DNA of 64,000 nucleotides. Source: Bacillota bacterium. Lineage in GTDB: Bacteria > Bacillota_I > Bacilli_A > RF39 > UBA660. Within the stretch, counting starts at the first letter, position 1. Each line of letters opens with the position of its first letter. A program made the translations under genes and the position numbers. The stretch spans positions 186,001 through 250,000 of the forward strand of contig JAEWOE010000003.1 of assembly GCA_023460995.1 (NCBI GenBank). The letters are read 5' to 3'. Shown piece after piece: positions 41,663 to 49,300 of the stretch. Under the pieces are notes generated by a model that was not told the DNA's origin, searched no databases, and saw nothing but the letters and a program-made list of their open reading frames with translations.

Positions 41663-44071
41663 ATGTATAATTTAGGTGATAATTTTAAAATACCTACGGC
41701 TTCAAATAGGCCTAAAGATGAATGCGTATATAAAGGTGATAAGTACCGTTTTACCATTTTATCAGAGAGACTTATAAGATTAGAATATAGTGAAAATGGT
41801 ATTTTTGAAGATAGACCTTCAGAGTTTGCTTGGAATAAAAGTTTTCAAGTACCTAAGTTTGTTGTTCGTGAAGATGATAAATATCTTGAAATTAAAACCT
41901 CTTATTTTGTACTTTCATATACAAAAAATAAACCATTTTATGGGGGAAGGATAAATCCAACTGCAAATTTAAAAGTAGATGTAGTAAATTCTGATAGATA
42001 TTGGTATTATAATCATCCAGAAGTTCGTAACTATGGATCACCTTCGTTATTCCTCTCAACAGATAAAAAGAAGAAATATGATAGAAGTTTATACTCGATT
42101 GATGGTTTCGCAAGTTTTGATGATAGTACATCGGCTGTTTTTAATGAGATGGGAGAATTAGTACCAAGGGATCATAAAGGATTAGATGTATATTTATTCG
42201 CTTATTTAAAAGACTTCAATCTAGCCTTAGTTGATTACTTCAGATTAACTGGTTTTCCATCATTAATTCCTAGATATGCTTTAGGAAATTGGTGGAGTAA
42301 AAATGAAGCATATACTGATGAAGATGTCAAAGATTTAATTACTGAATTTGATCGTCAGGATATACCTATGTCAATATTATTACTAGATAAAGATTGGCAT
42401 AAACGTGTAATTAATGGAAAAGAACATTTGAAAACAGGTTTTTCGTTTAATAATGAATTATTTAAAGATCCAGCTGGTATGACAAAGTATTTAAATTCCA
42501 AAGGAATAAGACTAGGTTTAAACATTAATCCAACTGAAGGAATATATTCTATAGAAAATTATTATGAAAAAGCTAAGGAATACTTACCACCAGATGAAAA
42601 AGGGGTAATTCCTTTCAATATATATGATTCCAAATTTATTGATGTATATTTAAAATTATTTATTCATCCTCTTGATTCTTTAGGAGTAGATTTTTATTGG
42701 ATAGATTATTTTAACAAAAAGCAAAGTGAAGACTTATTTAGATTAAAGCATTATCAATTTTATGATATGATGCGTGATTATAAAAGAAGACCTATGGTAC
42801 TTGGTTATAATTCTAAAGTAGCATCTCATAGATATCCAGTACTATATTCTGGTAAAACAGAAGTAAACTGGGAAACTTTAAAATCTATACCTACTCATAA
42901 TAGTAATGCTGCTAATATTGGAGTGTCTTGGTGGAGTCATGATATTGGTGGATATTATAAAGGTATAGAAGATAATGAACTATATGTAAGATTTATTGAA
43001 CTTGGAGTATTTAGTCCAATAATGAAATTCGGGGCTGATTTTGGTAAATATTATAAAAGGGAACCATGGAAATGGAGTATTAAAACCTATGTAATAGCAA
43101 AAGATTATTTAAAACTTAGACATAGATTAATACCGTATTTATACTCAGAAGCTTATAAGTATAGTACTCAAGGACTACCACTTATACAACCTTTATATTA
43201 TAAATTTCCAGAGATGTATGATGATCCATTTTATAGAAATGAATATTATTTTGGTGGTGAACTTTATGTTTCACCAATTATATCTAAAAAAGATTTTATT
43301 ATGAATCGTACTATTCATAAATTTTATATACCTGAAGGTGTTTGGTATGATATAACTACTGGTAAAAAATTCCCAGGTGGTAAAAGTTATGTTTCATTCT
43401 TTAGGGAACAAGATTATCCAGTTTTTGCTAGAAGTGGAGCAATTATTCCTCTAAGTAATAATGAAAATCTTAATGATACAACCCCTCCAAAGGATTTAGA
43501 AGTGGATATATATCCAGGTAGATCCAATACATATCGACTATATGAAGATGATGGTTTAAGTGATCTATATAAAAAAGGCTTCTATTTACTTACTAGTATA
43601 GATTATAATTATCTTCCTAATAATTACACAGTTATATTTAGAGCTTTAGAAGGTAAAAGTGGTATAGTTCCAGATAAAAGAAACTATACTATAAGATTTA
43701 GAAATACAAAAAAAGCTAATGATGTAATAGTATATTTTAATAATGAACCAATTCCTAATAATTCTTATGTTGATGGTACTGATTTTGTTGTTGAAATAAA
43801 AGAAGTTCCAACAATTGGACAACTTACAATAAACTGTAAGGGAAAAGATATTGAGTTTGACGCAGTAAGACTTGTTAATGATGAGATATCTAAAATCTTA
43901 AGTGATTTACCAATTGAAACTTTATTAAAAGAAAAAGTTGATGCAGTTTTATTTAGTGATTTACAAATTAAGAAAAAACGTATTGAAGTAAGAAAACTTA
44001 AACATAAGGGTTTAGATAGAAAGTTCGTTAAATTATTCTTAAAATTATTAGAATATGTAGAACAAGTATAG
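41663..44071 (+). CDS. Glycoside hydrolase family 31 protein
   Basis: An 802-residue GH31 protein of the alpha-glucosidase type; cytosolic, no signal peptide. The (beta/alpha)8 start is RYALGNWWSKNEAY, the nucleophile candidate is Asp348 in FYWIDYF, and WWSHDIGGYYKG closes the active site. At the usual acid/base position (SGDT...W) the sequence is YSGKTEVNW, with Lys398 in place of Asp, so catalysis may differ or the subclade uses another residue. C-terminal beta domains follow. GAGGGTGAT lies upstream. It shares an operon with pyk, suggesting use of alpha-glucosides in glycolysis. Confidence 0.88.
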   Translation: MYNLGDNFKIPTASNRPKDECVYKGDKYRFTILSERLIRLEYSENGIFEDRPSEFAWNKSFQVPKFVVREDDKYLEIKTSYFVLSYTKNKPFYGGRINPTANLKVDVVNSDRYWYYNHPEVRNYGSPSLFLSTDKKKKYDRSLYSIDGFASFDDSTSAVFNEMGELVPRDHKGLDVYLFAYLKDFNLALVDYFRLTGFPSLIPRYALGNWWSKNEAYTDEDVKDLITEFDRQDIPMSILLLDKDWHKRVINGKEHLKTGFSFNNELFKDPAGMTKYLNSKGIRLGLNINPTEGIYSIENYYEKAKEYLPPDEKGVIPFNIYDSKFIDVYLKLFIHPLDSLGVDFYWIDYFNKKQSEDLFRLKHYQFYDMMRDYKRRPMVLGYNSKVASHRYPVLYSGKTEVNWETLKSIPTHNSNAANIGVSWWSHDIGGYYKGIEDNELYVRFIELGVFSPIMKFGADFGKYYKREPWKWSIKTYVIAKDYLKLRHRLIPYLYSEAYKYSTQGLPLIQPLYYKFPEMYDDPFYRNEYYFGGELYVSPIISKKDFIMNRTIHKFYIPEGVWYDITTGKKFPGGKSYVSFFREQDYPVFARSGAIIPLSNNENLNDTTPPKDLEVDIYPGRSNTYRLYEDDGLSDLYKKGFYLLTSIDYNYLPNNYTVIFRALEGKSGIVPDKRNYTIRFRNTKKANDVIVYFNNEPIPNNSYVDGTDFVVEIKEVPTIGQLTINCKGKDIEFDAVRLVNDEISKILSDLPIETLLKEKVDAVLFSDLQIKKKRIEVRKLKHKGLDRKFVKLFLKLLEYVEQV

Positions 44072-44089
44072 AAATATACTTGTTTTTTA
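44061..44089 (+). terminator. Intrinsic terminator of the pyk-GH31 operon
   Basis: Perfect ten-pair stem AACAAGTATA / TATACTTGTT with GAAA tetraloop, then T-rich sequence; it overlaps the -35 of the next promoter. Confidence 0.92.
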
Positions 44090-44108
44090 TTACATTTTGT
44101 ATTATAAT
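44080..44108 (+). promoter_or_regulatory. Promoter of the T-box-leuS operon
   Basis: TTGTTT (44080-44085), 17-base spacer, TATAAT (44103-44108). Predicted start about 44115. Confidence 0.65.
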
Positions 44109-44114
44109 TTATCT

Positions 44115-44345
44115 AATGTGTTTGTTAAAAGCAATGAAAAAGAGTAGTAATAAATTACTTATTATTTAGAGAAAATGTGGTTGGTGAAAACATTTAATAA
44201 GATTTATGAACTTGCTTTGGAGCTATGTATAGAAATATATACGTTAACTGCGTTAAAGTAAGAGAGCATAAGTATTATGAAATAAGGTGGTACCGCTGGA
44301 ATAAATCCAGTCCTTATATCATAATGCTTTTTATGTTATAGGAGG
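44115..44345 (+). ncRNA. T-box leader for leuS, specifier CTT (Leu), possibly translational
   Basis: Stem I begins near AGCAATGAAAAAGAGTAGT; specifier CTT at 44211-44213 (GAA-CTT-GC context) matches leucine. T-box AAGGTGGTACCGC is at 44284-44296. No convincing terminator with a long T run follows. Instead 44311-44324 can pair with 44331-44343 (TCCT with AGGA, ATA with TAT, CATAA with TTATG), which hides the AGGAGG ribosome site of the next gene. The same 5' arm is needed for the antiterminator, so the two folds exclude each other. The region between the GH31 gene and the 44351 gene is filled by terminator, promoter and this leader. Confidence 0.88.
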
Positions 44346-44350
44346 ATAAA

Positions 44351-44701
44351 ATGGATAATGTTTATATTGGACTTGGAATAGTGGTGGTTATTTATTTATT
44401 ATATTTTTTAATTATTATAAATAACAAGAGAAGATTAATTAAATATATTAAAAATAGTAAAGAAACAGTATTAATTAAAAATAGATATAAGATTAATTTT
44501 GATAAGGTTAATCATAAATTGGTTGCTAATTTATTTGCTCTAACAAATGGTATTATTATAGGATTAACATATACTGTTGTTATGCAATTTAATTATAATA
44601 TTATATTAAAGTTATTAATAGCTTTTATATTATTTATGTTTTTAATAGTAATATCATATTTAAATATTGGAAAATATATAAAAAAGAAAGAGGCAAGATA
44701 G
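44351..44701 (+). CDS. Small membrane protein in the leuS operon, unknown
   Basis: 116 residues with an N-terminal helix (YIGLGIVVVIYLLYFLIII) and two more near the C-terminus (LFALTNGIIIGLTYTVV and LLIAFILFMFLIVISYL), joined by a basic cytoplasmic loop. I recognise no family. It has the only strong ribosome site after the T-box (AGGAGGAT) and ends 1 base before leuS, so both are expected to respond to leucine-tRNA charging. Its role there is unknown. Confidence 0.8.
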   Translation: MDNVYIGLGIVVVIYLLYFLIIINNKRRLIKYIKNSKETVLIKNRYKINFDKVNHKLVANLFALTNGIIIGLTYTVVMQFNYNIILKLLIAFILFMFLIVISYLNIGKYIKKKEAR

Positions 44702-44702
44702 T

Positions 44703-47528
44703 ATGTATGAATTTGATAAAATAGAGAAAAAATGGCAAGAGTATTGGAATAAAAATAATACTTTCACTAGTTCTGATAAAAGTGAAAAAGAAAAATACTA
44801 TATATTAGTTGAATTTCCATATCCATCAGGTCATGGTTTACATGTAGGACATGTTAGAAGTTATACGGCTCTAGATGCATACGCAAGAATGAAAAGAATG
44901 AATGGTTACAATGTTTTGTTTCCAATGGGATGGGATGCATTTGGTGCACCTGCTGAGCAATATGCGATAAAGAATCATATTCACCCAAAAGAAGCTGTTA
45001 AAGAAAATATTATGACTTTTAAAGGACAAATTCAATCACTTGGTATTTCTTTTGATTGGAATCGTGAATTTTCAACAACTGATCCTGAGTATTACAAATG
45101 GACACAATGGCAATTCTTAAAGTTCTATGAACATGGAATGGCTTATAAAGCTAAAAAGGATATTAACTGGTGTCCAGTATGTAAAACAGGTTTATCAAAT
45201 GAAGATTCAAGTGGTGGCGTTTGTGAACGTTGTGGTTCTAAAGTTGTTCAAAAGGAAAAAGAACAATGGATGCTTAAAATGAGTGCTTATGCGGAAGACT
45301 TACTTAGTGGTCTTGATGATACACATTTTGCAGATAGAATTAAATTGGGTCAAGTAAACTGGATAGGTAAAAGTACAGGCGCTGAAGTAGATTTTACAAT
45401 TAAAAATACTGATGAGAAACTTACCGTCTACACAACAAGACCAGACACATTATATGGTGTAACATTTATGGTAGTAGCACCAGAACATCCAATAATTGGA
45501 AAAATGCAAGACAAGATAATAAATATTGATGAAGTAAATAAATATAGAGATTTTGCTAAGAACAAAACAGAATTTGAAAGAACTGAACTAGTTAAAGAAA
45601 AAACAGGTGTCAAATTAGAAGGAATAAACGCTATTAATCCTGTTAACAATGAAGAAATTGAGATATGGATTTCAGATTATGTAATGATGAATTATGGTAC
45701 AGGAGCTATTATGGCAGTACCTGCACATGATGAAAGAGATTATGAATTTGCTAATAAATTTAATATTCCAATAATTCCAGTAATAGAACAAATAACTGGT
45801 GAAAAAAGAGAAAATGAATCATTTAAAAATAGTATTGTAGCATGTGTATATGATCCAGAAAATGATAAATACTTAACCATCAATTGGAAAGAAAAAGGTG
45901 GTAGATTATTTATTGGTGGAACAAGACATGATGAAGAAGATGTATTAACTTGTGCTCTTCGTGAAATTAAAGAAGAAACAGGATATACTGATGTAGAATT
46001 TATTCGCACAATCGCACCAATAAATCATCATTATTTTGCTCATAATAAAAATAAAGCTTTTGAAATAGAAAGTACAGGATTACTTTTTAATCTAAAATCA
46101 CATAAACAAGAAGAAAACAACCTAGATGAAGATGAAAAAGATAATTTTATAGTAGAGTGGGTCTCTAAAAATATTATTGATAATGAAGTAATAGATGAAT
46201 TGCACAAAACAACATTCATTAATTTGATAAGTCCATCAGCATATGCTGGTGATGGAAAAATGATTAATTCGGGTGTTCTAAATGGCATGACAAATAAGAA
46301 AGATAGTATAGCTAAGATGCTTGAATATTTAGAAGCGAAAGGGATTGGAAAAAAACAAACAAATTATAAATTACAAGACTGGATTTTCTCACGTCAAAGA
46401 TTCTGGGGAGAACCAATACCACTTATCTATTGCGATGAATGTGGCTGGGTTCCAGTTCCCGAAAAAGATTTGCCTGTTCTTTTGCCAGAAGTAGCTGAGT
46501 ATGAGCCTACTGAAGATGGTGAAAGTCCACTTGCTAATATACCTGAGTTTGTTAATACTACTTGTCCTAAATGTGGTGGTCATGCTAGAAGAGAAACAGA
46601 TACAATGCCTAACTGGGCTGGATCATCTTGGTATTTCTTAAGATATATGGATCCACATAATGATAAAGAATTTGTATCTCAGGAAAATTTAAAATACTGG
46701 GGTAAAGTAGATTGGTATAATGGTGGTATGGAACATACTACAAGACATTTACTATATGCTAGATTTTGGAATCAATTCTTATATAATATAGGCTTAGTTC
46801 CAGCAAAAGAGCCTGTTGATATTCGCGTATCACACGGTATGATTTTAGGATCAAATGGTGAGAAGATGAGTAAATCAAAAGGTAATGTAATTAATCCAGA
46901 TGACATAGTAAAAGAGGTAGGTTCTGATGCTCTTAGAACATATGAAATGTTTATAGGAGATTATGAAAAAGATGCTGCTTGGTCTACTAATGGTCTTAAA
47001 GGTTGTAAAAAATTCTTAGACCGTCTTTGGAGATTACAGGAAAGACTAAATGGTAATAAAGGTTATACTGATGAAGTATTAGTTAATAAAACAATTAAGA
47101 AAGTATCAAATGATTTAGTAAGTATGAAATATAATACAGCAGTATCTGCGCTTATGATTATGCTTAATGAATATGAAAAAAATGATACTATTACTAAGGA
47201 TGACTTAAGAATAATTATTCATTTATTAAATCCAATTGCGCCTCATATTACTGAGGAAATAAATGAAAAATCAAAACTAGGTACTTCACTTTGTGAAAGT
47301 TCATGGCCTACTTATGATGAGTCTAAAACAGTAGAAGATAACTATACTATGATAGTACAAGTTAACGGTAAGGTAAGGGGTAAAATAGATGTTGCTCTTG
47401 ATACAACTGATGAAGAAATGAAATTATTAGCGCTTAATATAGATAATGTTAAAACTAATATTGAAGACAAAGAAATTGTCAAGGTTATAGTAGTGCCTAA
47501 AAAACTTGTTAACATTGTTATAAAATAA
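44703..47528 (+). CDS. leuS: Leucyl-tRNA synthetase with a Nudix domain inserted in the editing domain
   Basis: 941 residues; Bacilli LeuRS is usually about 805. Class Ia core: HVGH in the HIGH position, zinc motif CPVC...CERC, GEKMSKSKGN. The CP1 editing domain has TTRPDTLYGVTFMV and the discriminating Asp in HDERDYEFA. Right after PIIPVI, about residues 365-511 (45795-46235) are extra and hold a complete Nudix box at 406-428: G-x5-E-x7-REIKEETGY. The editing domain resumes at SGVLNGM. The fused hydrolase could act on a nucleotide or an editing product; this is inference. Frame is intact throughout, so it is not a pseudogene. Leu T-box upstream. Confidence 0.95.
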   Translation: MYEFDKIEKKWQEYWNKNNTFTSSDKSEKEKYYILVEFPYPSGHGLHVGHVRSYTALDAYARMKRMNGYNVLFPMGWDAFGAPAEQYAIKNHIHPKEAVKENIMTFKGQIQSLGISFDWNREFSTTDPEYYKWTQWQFLKFYEHGMAYKAKKDINWCPVCKTGLSNEDSSGGVCERCGSKVVQKEKEQWMLKMSAYAEDLLSGLDDTHFADRIKLGQVNWIGKSTGAEVDFTIKNTDEKLTVYTTRPDTLYGVTFMVVAPEHPIIGKMQDKIINIDEVNKYRDFAKNKTEFERTELVKEKTGVKLEGINAINPVNNEEIEIWISDYVMMNYGTGAIMAVPAHDERDYEFANKFNIPIIPVIEQITGEKRENESFKNSIVACVYDPENDKYLTINWKEKGGRLFIGGTRHDEEDVLTCALREIKEETGYTDVEFIRTIAPINHHYFAHNKNKAFEIESTGLLFNLKSHKQEENNLDEDEKDNFIVEWVSKNIIDNEVIDELHKTTFINLISPSAYAGDGKMINSGVLNGMTNKKDSIAKMLEYLEAKGIGKKQTNYKLQDWIFSRQRFWGEPIPLIYCDECGWVPVPEKDLPVLLPEVAEYEPTEDGESPLANIPEFVNTTCPKCGGHARRETDTMPNWAGSSWYFLRYMDPHNDKEFVSQENLKYWGKVDWYNGGMEHTTRHLLYARFWNQFLYNIGLVPAKEPVDIRVSHGMILGSNGEKMSKSKGNVINPDDIVKEVGSDALRTYEMFIGDYEKDAAWSTNGLKGCKKFLDRLWRLQERLNGNKGYTDEVLVNKTIKKVSNDLVSMKYNTAVSALMIMLNEYEKNDTITKDDLRIIIHLLNPIAPHITEEINEKSKLGTSLCESSWPTYDESKTVEDNYTMIVQVNGKVRGKIDVALDTTDEEMKLLALNIDNVKTNIEDKEIVKVIVVPKKLVNIVIK

Positions 47529-47557
47529 TTATAGTTATATAATTAATAATAAATTTT

Positions 47558-47593
47558 AAAAAGATATGTAAGAATTTAACATATCTTTTTTTA
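47558..47593 (+). terminator. Intrinsic terminator of leuS
   Basis: Twelve-pair stem AAAAAGATATGT / ACATATCTTTTT (47558-47569 with 47579-47590) with T run. Confidence 0.88.
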
Positions 47594-47678
47594 TTAAGAA
47601 AATGTAAAAAAGAGTTGTTTTTCTTTGAAATTACATTAAAATAAGTTATAATTATTTTATAATAGTGAGAGTGAAGTT

Positions 47679-48317
47679 ATGAAAAATAAAGAAATAATTG
47701 ATTTATATGCATATGAAAAAGAATTATATAGTAAAGGATATAGTTTTATTGGCGGAACGGATGAAGCTGGAAGAGGACCTTTATATGGTCCAGTAGTTGC
47801 AGCATGTTGTGTACTACCAAAGAATTTCATTTTAGAAGGACTTAATGATTCTAAACAGTTATCTGAAAAGAAACGTAATATGTATATTAATTACATAAAA
47901 GATAATGCGTTAGCTTATGGTATAGGAATAGTATCAGCAAAGGAGATAGATGAAATAAATATCTACGAAGCTAGTAGAAAAGCAATGATGCTAGCAATAG
48001 AAGAAGTTAAAAATAAAATAGGTATTGATTATGTTCTTACAGATGCAATGCCACTTCCTAATTTAGAATTGCCACATTTACCAATTATTAAAGGTGATGC
48101 AAAAAGTATAACGATTGCAGCCGCAAGTGTTATTGCCAAAGTAACAAGGGATGATATGCTTTATGAAATAGATAAAAAATATCCGGAATATGGATTTGCT
48201 AAGCATAAAGGATATTCAACTAAAGCTCATATTGAAGCTATAAATAAATATGGACTTATTGAAGGTTATAGAAAATCCTATGGACCAGTTAAAGATGTTT
48301 TGGAGAGGAAGATATAA
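47679..48317 (+). CDS. rnhB: Ribonuclease HII
   Basis: Removes RNA from RNA/DNA hybrids and single misinserted ribonucleotides. 212 residues, normal. Active-site acidic residues are in GGTDEAGRGPLYGPVVAA (Asp/Glu), the aspartate of VLTDAMPLP, and further on in VTRDD. The GRG tip of the DEAGRG motif reads the RNA-DNA junction. First gene of rnhB-48319-MBL. -10 TATAAT lies at 47646. Confidence 0.96.
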   Translation: MKNKEIIDLYAYEKELYSKGYSFIGGTDEAGRGPLYGPVVAACCVLPKNFILEGLNDSKQLSEKKRNMYINYIKDNALAYGIGIVSAKEIDEINIYEASRKAMMLAIEEVKNKIGIDYVLTDAMPLPNLELPHLPIIKGDAKSITIAAASVIAKVTRDDMLYEIDKKYPEYGFAKHKGYSTKAHIEAINKYGLIEGYRKSYGPVKDVLERKI

Positions 48318-48318
48318 T

Positions 48319-48672
48319 ATGAACAATAATTTAAATTTTTCTAAAAATGTATTTGGTGGAACTTCTAGCACTAAGATAGCAGGTAATAATATTACTAGTT
48401 ATTCACAAGATGGTGGTAGAAGAAGTGTTGAAGAAGTTAGACAGGAACAAATTAATGCTGAGCATAGTATTAATCCTAATGTCGGAAAAGAGTTTCAGGT
48501 CAATAAAGGTGCATATCAACAGCCAATTAATACTTCTGGTATGACAGGAGCATTTAATGTATCAAATGGGCAGGGCAATGTAAGTAATCCACAAGTTCAA
48601 CATGATTTACAGTTTGATGCAACAAGGGCAAGAATGCAGGCGATGCAAAACTTAAACAAAAGAGGATTTTAA
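48319..48672 (+). CDS. Small polar protein, 117 residues, unknown
   Basis: Rich in Asn, Gln, Gly and Ser (for example GAFNVSNGQGNVSNPQ), without cysteine, signal or membrane helix, and likely disordered. A short helix EEVRQEQINAEHSI and a C-terminal helix FDATRARMQAMQNLNKRGF may be binding segments. I recognise no family. ATG at 48319 has GAGAGGAAG upstream; the frame continues back into rnhB but no better start is seen. Its stop overlaps the MBL gene start (TAATG). Confidence 0.7.
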   Translation: MNNNLNFSKNVFGGTSSTKIAGNNITSYSQDGGRRSVEEVRQEQINAEHSINPNVGKEFQVNKGAYQQPINTSGMTGAFNVSNGQGNVSNPQVQHDLQFDATRARMQAMQNLNKRGF

Positions 48673-49199
48673 TGCAAATTAAAGTTTTACAATTAGGATA
48701 CCTTCAAACAAATTGTTATTTATTGATTTCTAATAAAAAAGTTTTGCTTATAGATCCGGCTGATGAATTTGATGTAATAAAATCAAATTTAAATAACTTA
48801 AATTTAGTAGGTGTTATTGTTACCCATCATCATCCTGATCATGTTGGTGCTTTAGAAAAAGTAATTAAAGAATATAATGTTAAATTATACGATTTTTATA
48901 GTTTAAGTGAAGGAAAAAATATAATAGACAATTTTCAATTTGAAGTAATTCATACTCCAGGACACACAAGTGATTCGATAACAATTTATTTTGAAAAAGA
49001 AGAGATAATGTTTGTTGGGGATTTTATATTTAGAAATTCTATAGGAAGAACCGATTTGCCAACTGGAGATTATAACGTTATGAAGCAAAGTATAAAAAAA
49101 ATCAAATGTTATAGTGATGTTATAATATATCCAGGTCATGGTGATTCTACTACACTTGATTATGAGAAAAAAAGTAACCAATTCTTTTTTGAATTATAA
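48672..49199 (+). CDS. MBL-fold metallo-hydrolase (glyoxalase II-like)
   Basis: 175 residues. The metallo-beta-lactamase fold has the metal motif HHHPDHVG (HxHxDH), then HTPGHTSDS, a bridging aspartate in MFVGDFIFRNSIGRTDLP, and YPGHGDSTT. These match YqgX/GloB-like hydroxyacylglutathione hydrolase-type enzymes of Bacilli, which act on thioesters such as bacillithiol conjugates. The exact substrate is unknown. The start is coupled to the upstream gene. Confidence 0.9.
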   Translation: MQIKVLQLGYLQTNCYLLISNKKVLLIDPADEFDVIKSNLNNLNLVGVIVTHHHPDHVGALEKVIKEYNVKLYDFYSLSEGKNIIDNFQFEVIHTPGHTSDSITIYFEKEEIMFVGDFIFRNSIGRTDLPTGDYNVMKQSIKKIKCYSDVIIYPGHGDSTTLDYEKKSNQFFFEL

Positions 49200-49235
49200 G
49201 TTATTTGATAAATACAATTTATTAATTATTAAGAT

Positions 49236-49264
49236 AAAAGGTTATGTTATAACCTTTTTATTTT
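49236..49264 (+). terminator. Intrinsic terminator of the rnhB operon
   Basis: Ten-pair stem AAAAGGTTAT / ATAACCTTTT with GTT loop and T run. Confidence 0.9.
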
Positions 49265-49277
49265 GTCTATTAAATGA

Positions 49278-49283
49278 TATAAT
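49278..49283 (+). promoter_or_regulatory. -10 of the lepA promoter
   Basis: TATAAT with upstream TGA (extended -10), 17 bases before the start codon. Confidence 0.5.
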
Positions 49284-49300
49284 ATAAAACAGGTGATTTT

